Shown one piece after another: positions 1 through 6,505 of a stretch of DNA of 64,000 nt. The notes beneath the pieces are model-generated. The model saw nothing but the letters and a program-made list of their open reading frames with translations. It was not told the DNA's origin and did not search any database. The stretch lies in NCBI GenBank assembly GCA_958295745.1, contig CATQHD010000001.1, positions 1-64,000 of the forward strand, written 5' to 3'. How positions within the stretch are numbered: the first letter of the stretch is position 1; each line of letters starts with the position of its first letter. The position numbers and the translations under genes were made by a program. Source of the DNA: an uncultured Acidimicrobiia bacterium. Lineage in GTDB: Bacteria; Actinomycetota; Acidimicrobiia; Spongiisociales; Spongiisociaceae.

Positions 1-39
1 GCCGATCGGATGCCGCGCCGTTCCCTGCACGGGGGGAGC

Positions 40-735
40 CGCCTGCCTGGGCCGGTCCCACTGCAGACCGCCCGTGGACGTCGCAGGCAGGACAGGCAGG
101 CAGGCTCTGCGGATCGGGGCCGGGCCGCACCGCCCGCGGGGGCACGGAACTGCCCGAGCCGGCCGCCAAAAGGCGGGCCGGGGCGCGGCCGGTCGCGAAA
201 ATAGTCTACAAAGTCTACGGGCGGGCCGCCAAAAGGCGGGCCGGGGCGCGGAGGGGGGGGGGGTAGAACGGGGGCGGCCGCGGCGGCGGTGAACTGCTAT
301 ACGCAGGCGGGCGTGTGATCGCAACACGAGGGGGGCGATACGCAGGCGGGCGTGTGATCGCACCACGGGGAGGCGATCCGCGGCCCGGGCCGGGCGATCC
401 GCCTGCGGAAGATCCCGGACGGGCCGCCGGCCGACCTCTTCCTGCCCGGGATCGGGTATGCGTTTTTCGCGCCCGAAACCTGAACCGTAGGACAGATTAC
501 CTTCGCCGTATTGCGGGCTCCTTTCGTAACCGGGACATTTTCTGATCCCGGCGGCAGGCCCGCTTTACGGGCCGGTCTGCGGCGCATGTCCGCCGGACCG
601 CGGGCCCCGAACACCGGATACCGCGTACGGGGTGTGCGTCCGCCTGCATGCGGCAGACGGCATCCCCTGCCGCCGGCGGCACCTCCCGGCCCGTATCCGG
701 AAAACACCCGAATCCAAGACAAAACCCCCCTTTTG
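40..735. repeat. GC-rich intergenic repeat block, copy 1
   Basis: This stretch has no convincing gene. From about 104 to 735 it matches, with many substitutions and small gaps, about 9110-9812; part of it also matches about 11,835-12,205. Shared landmarks are the string CTGCGGATCGGGGCCGGGCC, the GCGGGCGTGTGATCGCA string, and the stretch following TTCGCCGTATTGCGG. Inside it are two local direct repeats: a unit of about 29 bp (near 161 and 225, with core CCGCCAAAAGGCGGGCCGGG) and a unit of about 40 bp (near 299 and 340). An 11-nt G-tract lies at 253-263. In copy 2 the block leads into the promoter of the gene at 9859; here the match stops at about 735, so this copy looks like a promoter-less relic. 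Short reading frames here do not match between copies and were not called. Confidence 0.7.
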
Positions 736-737
736 GG

Positions 738-936
738 GGTTCTGTAACATCTTAGGCACCATGGTCCGGACGGCAAGACCCCGACGGATGCCCGCCCTCA
801 TCGCCGTCCGGGGAGCCAACAAACGGCACACCTCCACCCAAAACGCCAGCTTACACAAACACTCCAAACGAGTGATTTTTTTCGTTTTTTGATCCCGGAA
901 CCGCCCATTCTCAGGTGCCGAGGATGTTACAGAACC
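738..936. repeat. 199-bp segment bounded by 23-bp inverted repeats
   Basis: The left end starts GGTTCTGTAACATCTTAGGC (738-760). The right end (914-936) is its reverse complement with two mismatches over 23 bp. The right end is also the upstream motif of the promoter at 951, 14 nt from that TATA box; the left end faces the other way and has only a degenerate T-rich stretch at a similar spacing. It may be a pair of divergent regulatory sites, one relic, or a small inverted-repeat mobile element. I see no target-site duplication. Confidence 0.6.
860..890 (+). terminator. Putative hairpin plus T-run terminator
   Basis: CACTC (860-864) pairs with GAGTG (870-874) across a 5-nt loop and is followed by seven T, then CG, then six T. 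It has the form of an intrinsic terminator reading in the plus direction. No gene upstream of it was recognised, so its purpose is unclear; it could insulate the downstream PIN operon from read-through. Confidence 0.35.
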
Positions 937-956
937 GTGTCCACATACGCTTATAA
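914..956 (+). promoter_or_regulatory. Promoter of the 979-2314 operon with shared upstream motif
   Basis: A TATA box (TTATAA, 951-956) lies about 25 nt before the ATG at 979, as expected for a leaderless archaeal transcript. Fourteen nt upstream of it is GATGTTACAGAACC (923-936), a version of a motif that recurs at the same place before other genes in this window. Confidence 0.65.
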
Positions 957-978
957 TCTACAAAGTCCATGTAAACAC

Positions 979-1521
979 ATGATGGAACGCCCATATCCGC
1001 TGAAGAACCCACTGTTGAAGAGGATGAACTCTGCGCTATACAAGATGGAGGAAACCGGAGAGGTTGACCTGGGTTTTCTGTCCCACATAGACGAATTCAG
1101 GCACCACATCGACAAAGTCAAGGCGCGTTGGGTGGAAAACAGTAACACCGAGGGATTTTATTTTTATCTGGCCGCCCATAGCATGGAACTGATTTTAGGC
1201 AGAATGCAGGAAAGGTTTCAGGAGGCAGGCAGAGCGCATGACAATCCCGCCGTGGCACTAGACACCCTTGCACTCCTGCCGGAATTCGACAAAACGCTTG
1301 ACCTGCTGGCGCACGACGAGATAACACCCGAATCCATCGACACCATACTTGACAGGACGAGGATTTTACGCGATGTTGCCGAAGACAGGAACCTGATCGA
1401 ATCCATCGAAACAGACCGAGAATCCATCGATACTGACAGATTTAGGCTTCATTTTACCGCACTTATGGACCGATTATCTATAGAACCAAACCCCGTAACG
1501 ACCGGCCCTGATGACGAATAA
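979..1521 (+). CDS. Hypothetical helical protein upstream of PIN nuclease; putative antitoxin partner
   Basis: I do not recognise this 180-aa protein. It looks almost wholly alpha-helical and is acidic towards the C-terminus, with a duplicated motif (LIESIETDRESIDTD) near residues 145-160. It has no signal peptide or membrane segment. The frame stays open upstream to 889, but the TATA box at 951-956 places the transcript start at about 979, so the ATG at 979 (or 982) is the likely start and the message is leaderless. Its end overlaps the start of the PIN-domain gene by 11 nt, so the two are surely co-transcribed and probably translationally coupled. A small gene preceding and overlapping a PIN nuclease suggests an antitoxin or regulatory partner, but no known antitoxin fold is visible; that role is inferred from position alone. 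Confidence 0.75.
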   Translation: MMERPYPLKNPLLKRMNSALYKMEETGEVDLGFLSHIDEFRHHIDKVKARWVENSNTEGFYFYLAAHSMELILGRMQERFQEAGRAHDNPAVALDTLALLPEFDKTLDLLAHDEITPESIDTILDRTRILRDVAEDRNLIESIETDRESIDTDRFRLHFTALMDRLSIEPNPVTTGPDDE

Positions 1522-2314
1522 AATAATAGTCGACACCAACGTGGTTATTGCGGCAAGTATAATCCAGAACATCGTCGAGTTAGGCATTGTCGTTAAACAC
1601 AAGTTTTATGATCAATCCATCCAGTTATTCAGTTTGTTTAAACGAGATAATGACTGCTACGGCGTATTGGTTCCAACGGTAAAAACCGAATCCTTTACGA
1701 TGCTAGTCAGGGCGGTCTATGATACGTTTCTGTCCGATTCGTCGGCAAATCCGCAACTCCGCACATTGTTTTACAAGGACGCGGCAGGGATTGTTACGTC
1801 TTCGGAACGAAAAATGAAAAAATTGATGAGGCGTCTGAAGGAGGGAGAATATGACCATAAAGAGCTGTGCAAAAACATCGAACGCGTAAAGTCAATGTCC
1901 CGGGATTTGCAAACGGAATGGGAGGAAAGACATGCCGGAAAGAACCGGCGCAGGCCGGAATCCGACAGGCGCGCCAAGACCGTCCTGAAGGAACCCCGGA
2001 ACCAGGAACAGAAAAAGGAGGTGAGCTCCGCCCACGATGCCCAGATCGTCAGGGAATCACTCCAGCTCGGACGTTTTGTCAGAAAATCCAACTCTAGGGA
2101 CGAGTTGATTCTGGCAGAAACCATATCCATGATGCAATTCGATGAAAAAACGGGGGGCTCGTACGACTTTTGGATAGCGTCCTGTGACAGCGGGTTTTTC
2201 GCGCCGTACATACGCAGCCATCTGGGAACATCCGATACGGTTACACGTGAGATTAAGAACCGTTTTAAAATAAGGTGCGACTATCCGCAAAAAATATACC
2301 GTTTGCTGTCCTGA
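1511..2314 (+). CDS. PIN-domain ribonuclease-like protein with charged insertion
   Basis: This 267-aa protein opens with IIVDTNVVIAAS, the first strand of a PIN (PilT N-terminus) domain, a metal-dependent RNase fold used by VapC-type toxins. Candidate acidic metal ligands are D8, E60 (VPTVKTES), D176 (AHDAQIVRES, matching the usual D..I..A helix) and D226 (WIASCDSGFF, matching the usual strand-D motif). The family is normally about 130-150 aa. The extra length is a lysine/arginine/glutamate-rich stretch at about residues 98-172, between the E60 and D176 parts, which looks like a coiled or disordered insertion. The start overlaps the end of the 979-1521 gene by 11 nt. VapC-like toxin activity is plausible from the fold and context. 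The insertion and the unfamiliar partner make a standard VapBC assignment unsafe; RNA processing or defence roles are alternatives. Confidence 0.8.
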   Translation: MTNKIIVDTNVVIAASIIQNIVELGIVVKHKFYDQSIQLFSLFKRDNDCYGVLVPTVKTESFTMLVRAVYDTFLSDSSANPQLRTLFYKDAAGIVTSSERKMKKLMRRLKEGEYDHKELCKNIERVKSMSRDLQTEWEERHAGKNRRRPESDRRAKTVLKEPRNQEQKKEVSSAHDAQIVRESLQLGRFVRKSNSRDELILAETISMMQFDEKTGGSYDFWIASCDSGFFAPYIRSHLGTSDTVTREIKNRFKIRCDYPQKIYRLLS

Positions 2315-2364
2315 TCAGCCGTAGCGGTATCAAAAAGCCCGCAGGATCCGGATCCGGAACATCC

Positions 2365-2376
2365 ATGCCGGGATTG
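2365..2376 (+). terminator. T-run terminator candidate after the PIN operon
   Basis: A run of seven T (about 2368-2374) lies about 55 nt after the PIN gene stop. Archaeal termination often needs only a T-rich tract, so this could end the operon transcript. No clear stem precedes it. Confidence 0.35.
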
Positions 2377-2913
2377 TTTTTTTAGCAATGCGGCACGATG
2401 GCGCGTGATCGACCCGTCTGCGGCCGCGTGTCTCCGACGGCCACGGTCCGGATCCGGCGTGGGCATTCCGTGCATGTTGTGGGATACGGTCACGTACGCA
2501 CGTTCGGGTGCCGGACAGGATGGGGCGGAGGCGGGCAGTGTGCTGATTTTGTGACCGTGCGGCCAAGCGCGGACACTGGTGTGGACCGGGGTGCCGGAGG
2601 CGGGTACCCCACGGTCACGGCCGCACTGGATCTTGGCCCGTCCCACAGGTGTGGCAACTGCGCTAGCTGCGGGACGCCGCGGTGCCGCCCAGGGTATCGC
2701 GCCCCCCACCCGTGTACGTATTCGACACGGCATACCATGCCGTATCGCCTGCCGTGACAGACCGAGAGATGCAGAACGAGGCGTTCGGGGACGGTGCCGT
2801 GGACCCCGGATAACGGGGGTGATGTGAACAAACAACACACCGGTACATGGAACTCCTGCCGGCATCAACCCAACACTGATGTCCAGCCGTCTTTTTTCAG
2901 AGGTTGGAACTTG
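2377..2913. other. GC-rich intergenic stretch, nothing recognised
   Basis: No reading frame on either strand here has a TATA box at the right distance, recognisable protein motifs or a second copy elsewhere in the window. Open frames exist only because GC-rich DNA has few stop codons. Confidence 0.5.
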
Positions 2914-2918
2914 CCCAT

Positions 2919-2960
2919 GCCCCGATGATTACACAGAACCCCCGGTGAAAGGGTTTATAT
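2919..2960 (+). promoter_or_regulatory. Promoter of the 47-aa gene with shared upstream motif
   Basis: GATGATTACACAGAACC (2924-2940) is followed 13 nt later by a TATA box, TTTATAT (2954-2960), whose centre is 26 nt before the ATG at 2983. The arrangement matches the promoters at 951, 6060 and 8496. Confidence 0.7.
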
Positions 2961-2982
2961 CCAAATCCGGCCGACACACATC

Positions 2983-3126
2983 ATGGTAAAATATGAGCCA
3001 GGCTGGCGGAAGAGGCGGATGGAAGAATCGGTAAAACGTTGCGAAAAGATGCCCCAGTGGCAAAAGGATCTGTACGCCGGGATTGGGACTGATCCGACCG
3101 CTAACAACACCGACGATCAAAAATAA
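2983..3126 (+). CDS. Small conserved-looking 47-aa protein
   Basis: A short frame starts exactly where the TATA box at 2954-2960 predicts a leaderless transcript to begin. The product is 47 aa, starts MVKYEPGWRKRRMEESVKRC, is strongly basic in its first half (KRR, KR, K) and contains QWQKDLYAGIG before a polar tail. It is too short for most gene callers. It has no signal peptide or membrane segment, and I do not recognise the family. The strong promoter and the non-random, basic amphipathic composition are the evidence for a real gene; a small nucleic-acid-binding protein or an orphan antitoxin are possibilities. Confidence 0.6.
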   Translation: MVKYEPGWRKRRMEESVKRCEKMPQWQKDLYAGIGTDPTANNTDDQK

Positions 3127-3774
3127 TCTCGCCCCAGACGCCCCTCGCAAGATCCGTGCAGATGCCGATGTTGGTTGGGCACGTTCGAGTATGTTCCGAT
3201 ACCGCACGTCTGAGATCGTCAGGCATCCTGCAGGATCCGGACGTGATCGGCCGGCGCTTGGCCTTCCCCCGCATCCCCTCGACTGCACCGGGCTCGGGAC
3301 GGGCCACCGGAAGGCGCAGGATCCGGACATCTGGATTCCGTTCCGGACATCTGCGGGCCTTTGGTCTTGCGCCTGGATGCGTCGCCCGTGATCATCGGAA
3401 CCCTCCCGCGCCTTTGGCGCGCCGGTTCCGGGTACCGGACGAGGTTTGCGCCGTCGAAGCGGCCGCATGCGCACCGGTCCCGCATGCGGCAATCCTGTCA
3501 CGTGCAGGGCGTTGAGCGCACCTGAAAACCGGTACCGGTCCGCGTAAGCGGCCACATGTTTCTGCCTGATTAGAATTTCCAGCCACGAAATTGACCGATT
3601 GCCGGTTTCCGTGTCGTAATTCCAGGCACGATGTGACCAATTACCAGAACCGTATCCGCAGGTTCCTGCAGGGCGGGGCGGCCGGACAACGCCCGCATTT
3701 GGACAAACCCGGGAATGGATGATCACGGGCGCTCAGGCCCCCGAATCGGACGTCCGCCTAGCACCACAACCGGG
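3127..3774. other. Intergenic stretch with a weak local repeat
   Basis: I see no gene here. A weakly conserved direct repeat of about 55 bp occurs at about 3570-3605 and 3620-3655 (pairs such as CCAGCCACGA/CCAGGCACGA and GATTGCCGG/AATTACCAG). The second copy contains TTACCAGAACC (3643-3653), close to the promoter motif found elsewhere, but no TATA box follows it. Confidence 0.4.
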
Positions 3775-4155
3775 CTATATGGAGACATCCGCCGGATACC
3801 TGAAATTTGAATTTTTTAGCTTCCTTGCAATTTCATCGATCTCATCATGGCTCATCAGGTTTCTCCTTTTTATCATTTGTAAGAGCCCGATCAGTCCTGT
3901 AAACCCGATTCCCATTTTGGCGGCCTTGCGTCTTGCCCCCGGGTCATCGAGAATGCAATATGTCCTTTCTCCGGCATTTGGTAATTTTTGATACGTCGGT
4001 ATCAGATCGCACCCTCCAGGCCCGGCCTGTATACGTCGATCCGGAACCTTCGAATTTCGTCGGCGGTATTCATTCTCAAAACCCGGATTTTGCCCTGCCT
4101 GACGCATTCCTCCGTAATTTTTAACGTGGTTTTGTCAACCAGTTCATTTTCCATG

Positions 4156-4252
4156 ACATCAGAACTTGAAAATGTGCATGCGGGCAGGTGTCACGCATGT
4201 CTAGTAATCCGTCCTTGAGATGCTGGACGAGCACATTTTCAAGTTCTGACAT
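4156..4252. mobile_element. 89-bp MITE-like inverted-repeat element with 4-bp target duplication (copy 1)
   Basis: Perfect 18-bp terminal inverted repeats, CAGAACTTGAAAATGTGC (4160-4177) and its complement (4231-4248), flank about 53 bp of unique core. ACAT is present on both sides (4156-4159 and 4249-4252). Deleting the element and one ACAT joins the PIN codons for IPSHV directly to MENEL in one frame, which shows the pre-insertion state. There is no room for a transposase, so it must have been moved by one encoded elsewhere. The core holds a smaller inverted repeat (CATGCG/CGCATG). Confidence 0.88.
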
Positions 4253-4335
4253 GTGACGGAATGGCCAGATCATGTCCCAACATTGCGATTTTTTCCACCA
4301 GATCGGGACGACCAATTTCGTTGAATATTGCGATT

Positions 4336-4347
4336 GGGGGGGGGGGG
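4336..4347 (+). repeat. 12-nt G-tract inside the PIN pseudogene
   Basis: Twelve G on the plus strand read as prolines on the pseudogene's coding strand. One more, or two fewer, would put the N-terminal and middle parts of the PIN protein in one frame, so slippage here is one of the lesions. Confidence 0.8.
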
Positions 4348-4365
4348 CGGCGGCGTCGAATATTC

Positions 4366-4959
4366 TCAGGCCTGTTCCAACACGACAGTCTGTCCGTTTC
4401 TTATTTTTTGGATCACGTGATACAGAGGTCTGTCCAGCAGTTCGGCCCCCCGCTCTGCGCTGATCTTTTGTTTTTTTATCAGTGACATGACGTGCCTTTC
4501 CATGTTCGGTTTTAAATTTTCATATTCGGCGGATTCTTCGACCATGTCGGGATATGCGGAATAGACGTAGGCGAGCAGTTCCTCGCCGGTCAGATCATTG
4601 AGGAATTCCTTGTAATCGTCCAGCGATTCGAGCGTGTCCCTGTCCTCGTTTTTGGACAGTTCCCATGCCATTTCTTTGCCGGTTTCGGTCAGGGCGATAT
4701 TCCCCGAATTATCGCAGGCCAGCACACCCGTCCTCTCCAGATGCCGTTCTTCACGGTCTACCGTCTCGCTGTACGGACCGTATTTGTCCGCACCGTAGCC
4801 GCTTTGCCCTTTGACCTCTCCGACCCTGCGGGATAAAAAATACATCATTTTTTGAAGTTTCATCCGGCCCCTGATGGGCTCGTCGTTGGCGTTTGCCAGC
4901 AGGATGATAAACCTGCCCAGTTCTCCTTTTTCCTCCGGCACCCTCTCCACGATTCCCAT
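4366..4959 (-). CDS. YwgA/Panacea-like winged-helix protein; probable antitoxin or regulator
   Basis: The product is 197 aa from the ATG at 4959. A TTG start at 4980 is possible but adds only seven atypical residues. Residues 31-42 (GRMKLQKMMYFL) and 60-64 (YGPYS), then a leucine-rich helix and ALTETGKEM (about 89-97), match the pattern shared by YwgA-like proteins and the SocA/Panacea (DUF4065) group, which have winged-helix-like folds and often act as antitoxins or regulators. The second half is helical and polar with no recognised motif. The gene is followed at once by the ruined PIN gene, with which it probably formed a TA-like operon, so it may now be an orphan. The promoter lies at 4980-5021. 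An antitoxin role is inferred; the winged-helix assignment rests on the motifs. Confidence 0.75.
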   Translation of the reverse strand: MGIVERVPEEKGELGRFIILLANANDEPIRGRMKLQKMMYFLSRRVGEVKGQSGYGADKYGPYSETVDREERHLERTGVLACDNSGNIALTETGKEMAWELSKNEDRDTLESLDDYKEFLNDLTGEELLAYVYSAYPDMVEESAEYENLKPNMERHVMSLIKKQKISAERGAELLDRPLYHVIQKIRNGQTVVLEQA

Positions 4960-4978
4960 GCATGTCCGTCTTTGTTGC

Positions 4979-5021
4979 AATTAATCAATCTTTTTAATTG
5001 TAGTTCTGTGTAAAATCAGGC
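4979..5021 (-). promoter_or_regulatory. Promoter region of the winged-helix gene
   Basis: On the minus strand, TGATTTTACACAGAACT (5018-5002) is a copy of the shared upstream motif. It is followed by A/T-rich candidates for the TATA box, ATTAAAAA (4998-4991) and TTAATT (4984-4979); the second is better spaced for a start at 4959. The spacing here is less regular than at the other promoters. Confidence 0.45.
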
Positions 5022-5029
5022 ACCCGGGA

Positions 5030-5400
5030 ACGGGTGATTCTCAACTCTAAAAAAATGGTAACGGATCACGTCGTGCCTGACACCATGACACAAAAACCGG
5101 CAATCAACCAACCCCGTGACCGGAAATCAGAATTTGGCACAGGCATGTGGCCAGTTACAGAAAATGAAAAAAACGCTCATTTGGGGCGTTTGTGGCGGCC
5201 GGCATTCGGATGCGAGTGCACCACCCGGTGATTCCTCAGAACGGGATAATGGCGGTATTCGCCGGGATCCTGCCGTCATGCCCCCGGGTGCCTAACCGTA
5301 TGCAGAACCGCCATAGGTGGCCAGATCAGGCGCGGAGATTTGGGTGCCTGTGTCCGATTCGTACCCGAGTTTGTCAAAACGCGAACGGGGATACCCGACC
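5030..5400. other. Intergenic stretch with a small hairpin
   Basis: I see no supported gene. AAACGC and GCGTTT (about 5171-5190) can pair across a short loop. A short open frame from about 5055 lacks a TATA box at the right distance. Confidence 0.4.
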
Positions 5401-5401
5401 G

Positions 5402-5433
5402 CTTACGAACCGCTGCAAAATAAAGTTTAATAT
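5402..5433 (+). promoter_or_regulatory. Promoter of the 44-aa gene
   Basis: A TATA box, TTTAATAT (5426-5433), lies about 25 nt before the ATG at 5455. Fourteen nt upstream of it is CTTACGAACC (5402-5411), a weaker version of the shared motif. Confidence 0.6.
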
Positions 5434-5454
5434 CCTTCCCTGCCGGTCAAACAC

Positions 5455-5589
5455 ATGCCAAAGGCCGGACAGGCTGACGACCTTACTCCGGAAGAGATCC
5501 GGGACATCAAAGAGTTTTACTTGACCGATGCAGGCAAAGTACACTTCAAGACATCAAAAGAGGCAATCAAGTGGCTACATGACAGATGA
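5455..5589 (+). CDS. 44-aa putative antitoxin of a RelE-like toxin
   Basis: This short gene begins where its TATA box predicts a leaderless transcript to start. The product, with the core DDLTPEEIRDIKEFYLTD and the C-terminal FKTSKEAIKWLHDR, is acidic and helical, as expected of a small antitoxin that wraps around its toxin. Its stop overlaps the probable original start of the toxin (ATG at 5579) by 11 nt, an arrangement typical of type II TA pairs. No DNA-binding domain is present in its 44 residues. I do not recognise a named antitoxin family; the role comes from size, overlap and the RelE-like neighbour. The segment lies inside the 5002-6044 inverted-repeat bracket. Confidence 0.68.
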   Translation: MPKAGQADDLTPEEIRDIKEFYLTDAGKVHFKTSKEAIKWLHDR

Positions 5590-5859
5590 CCGGGTGGGGG
5601 TTTTCTGCTAGGACAATTCAAACGTCAATACGGTCGCTTGGATCCGACCGTCAGGAATGCGGCAGACATATCGGTGGACAGTCTGCCCGGGTCCGACGAC
5701 CCAGCGTTGTTGGGCAGGTACAAACAGGGCATGGGGGGGGGGGTCTTTGCGTACGATTTGGGAAGGAAATACAGGATCATCTGCCGTGTCAACTGGAACC
5801 GCGAAGAGATCGAATTCCTCAGGGTATGCGATCACAAGTCCGTCTACGGCAAGGACTGA
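5579..5859 (+). pseudogene. RelE/ParE-superfamily toxin gene with N-terminal frameshift
   Basis: From about 5605 the frame reads LLGQFKRQYGRLDPTVRNAA, then DDPALLGRYKQG, VFAYDLGRKYRIICRVNW, FLRVCDHKSVYGKD and stop. This is the layout of RelE/HigB-type toxins: an N-terminal basic helix, the ALLG-YKQG segment, then strands ending in the RVCDH-VYG motif. The probable start, ATG at 5579, gives MTDDRVGVF and then hits a stop at 5609. One extra base in the GGGGGTTTT stretch (5596-5604) would join it to the toxin frame and give a 93-aa protein of normal size. The toxin frame is the same as the antitoxin's, separated from it by the antitoxin's TGA. An 11-nt G-tract (5733-5743) sits mid-gene. The gene is inactivated, or the lesion is a slippage or sequencing error in a homopolymer. 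Confidence 0.78.
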
Positions 5860-5981
5860 TCCGGCCGGCACGCGGCGGATCCCTGCCGTCTGGCGTGTAC
5901 CAGCCCGGCATATCGATTCCTGATCGCGACAGCCGGACGGTCCTGAACGCCGGCCGCCACGAACGCTCCAAACAAGCATTC

Positions 5982-5998
5982 CTCTTTCATTTTTTTAG
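5982..5998 (+). terminator. T-rich tract after the RelE-like locus
   Basis: CTCTTTCATTTTTTTA, about 125 nt after the toxin stop, is a candidate archaeal T-tract terminator. No strong stem is visible. Confidence 0.35.
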
Positions 5999-6023
5999 AG
6001 CCTGGAATGACCCTTTCCCGGGT

Positions 6024-6066
6024 TGCCTGATTTTACACAGAACCGTTAGCAGAACAGTTTTTATAT
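6024..6066 (+). promoter_or_regulatory. hicBA promoter with shared upstream motif
   Basis: CCTGATTTTACACAGAACC (6026-6044) is followed 15 nt later by TTTATAT (6060-6066), centred 25 nt before the hicB ATG at 6088. The transcript should be leaderless. Confidence 0.7.
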
Positions 6067-6087
6067 CAAACATGCCTGACTAGCAAT

Positions 6088-6300
6088 ATGAAGTTTAGAG
6101 TATTGATAAAACAGGACGAAGACGGGATGTTTGTTACAGAGGTCATGGAACTGCCAGGATGCATATCCCAGGGAACCACGAGGGAAAAAGCAATAGCCAA
6201 TATCAAGGAAGCCATTTCAGGCTATATTGAATGTCTAAAACAATACGATGAGCCGATTCCCACTTCAGTCGATGAAGAGGCCATCGAGGTACATGTTTAG
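6088..6300 (+). CDS. hicB: HicB-family antitoxin
   Basis: This 70-aa protein has the HicB partial RNase H-like fold pattern: a first strand FRVLIKQDEDGMFVTEV, then the signature ELPGCISQGTTREKAIANI and a helix rich in A and I. HicB binds and inhibits the HicA RNase. It consists of the core domain only, without the C-terminal ribbon-helix-helix or helix-turn-helix found in longer HicB proteins, so repression of its own promoter may need another protein or the complex. It is the first gene of the pair and overlaps hicA by 8 nt. The start is fixed by the TATA box at 6060-6066. Confidence 0.93.
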   Translation: MKFRVLIKQDEDGMFVTEVMELPGCISQGTTREKAIANIKEAISGYIECLKQYDEPIPTSVDEEAIEVHV

Positions 6301-6505
6301 ACTTCCCATTTATTCTGCAAGAGATTTGATCAAAATTCTCCACGAGGGGGGTTACGATGTTGTTCGTCAAAAAGGAAGCCACATCATACTACGAGACAAA
6401 GCCGGCAGGATATTATCCGTGCCAAATCATGACGAAATAGCCAGAGGCACGCTGCGTTCCATAATAAAACAATCCGGAATGCCCAGAGATTTTTTCTTAG
6501 GTTAG
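6293..6505 (+). CDS. hicA: HicA-family mRNA interferase toxin
   Basis: The 70-aa product starts MFRLPIYSARDLIKILHEGG and has the HicA double-stranded-RNA-binding-like fold signature: a GGYDVVRQKGSH segment with the catalytic histidine H30, a strand pair IILRD/ILSVPNHDE, and the helix RGTLRSIIKQSGMPRDFF. HicA cleaves mRNA and tmRNA and is held inactive by HicB. The ATG at 6293 lies within the end of hicB (8-nt overlap), giving normal length; in-frame codons further upstream would lie inside hicB. All the residues expected of an active toxin appear to be present, so this is the one TA locus here that looks wholly intact and classical. Confidence 0.93.
   Translation: MFRLPIYSARDLIKILHEGGYDVVRQKGSHIILRDKAGRILSVPNHDEIARGTLRSIIKQSGMPRDFFLG

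Larger units (their letters stand above)
3775..4369 (-). pseudogene. Disrupted DUF3368-type PIN-domain gene
   Basis: Joining three frames on the minus strand rebuilds a PIN-domain protein. The N-terminal part reads RIFDAAA, then a proline run, then IAIFNEIGRPDLVEKIAMLG and DLAIPSHV; the middle reads MENELVDKTTLKITEECVRQ; the C-terminal part reads GERTYCILDDPGARRKAAK, then FTGLIGLL and KNSNFRYPAD. The LDD-AR-A pattern followed by TG-IG-L is the C-terminal hallmark of DUF3368 proteins. At least four lesions are visible: the expected ATG, which would overlap the upstream gene's TGA, is CTG (4369-4367); a 12-nt homopolymer (4336-4347) puts the frame out of register; an 89-bp inverted-repeat element is inserted at 4160-4248; and a frameshift lies near 4010-4020. 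The gene followed the winged-helix gene at 4366-4959 directly, so it was probably that gene's toxin partner. Confidence 0.85.
5002..6044. repeat. About 1.04-kb segment bounded by 28-bp inverted repeats, enclosing a TA locus
   Basis: The left end (5002-5029) contains GTTCTGTGTAAAATCAGGCA followed by CCCGGGA. The right end (6016-6044) is its inverse, differing by one inserted base and the outermost base. The pair encloses the 44-aa gene and the frameshifted RelE-like toxin. The two ends also work as the motif upstream of the outward-facing promoters at about 4990 (minus) and 6060 (plus). The segment may be a mobile cassette carrying a TA module, or two copies of a regulatory site. No flanking target duplication was seen. 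Confidence 0.6.

Noticed and set aside
297-776. 159-aa minus-strand frame in the first intergenic block, and similar frames at 8868-9647 and 11,571-12,297
   Set aside because: Frames are not conserved between the block copies (indels shift them), and they lack promoters and known motifs.
889-978. Upstream 30-codon extension of the first operon gene
   Set aside because: The TATA box at 951-956 lies inside the extension, so a transcript starting at about 979 could not encode it.
2281-2868. 195-aa minus-strand and overlapping plus-strand frames at 2281-2868
   Set aside because: Open only by GC-rich composition; several frames are open at once, with no TATA box, family motif or second copy.
4957-4980. 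TTG start seven codons upstream for the winged-helix gene
   Set aside because: An ATG at 4959 fits the better-spaced TATA candidate and the family pattern; the added residues are atypical.
5579-5859. Programmed frameshift or stop read-through joining the antitoxin and RelE frames
   Set aside because: The toxin frame follows the antitoxin stop in the same frame, but the classical overlapping ATG and a single-base lesion explain it more simply; no recoding signal is visible.
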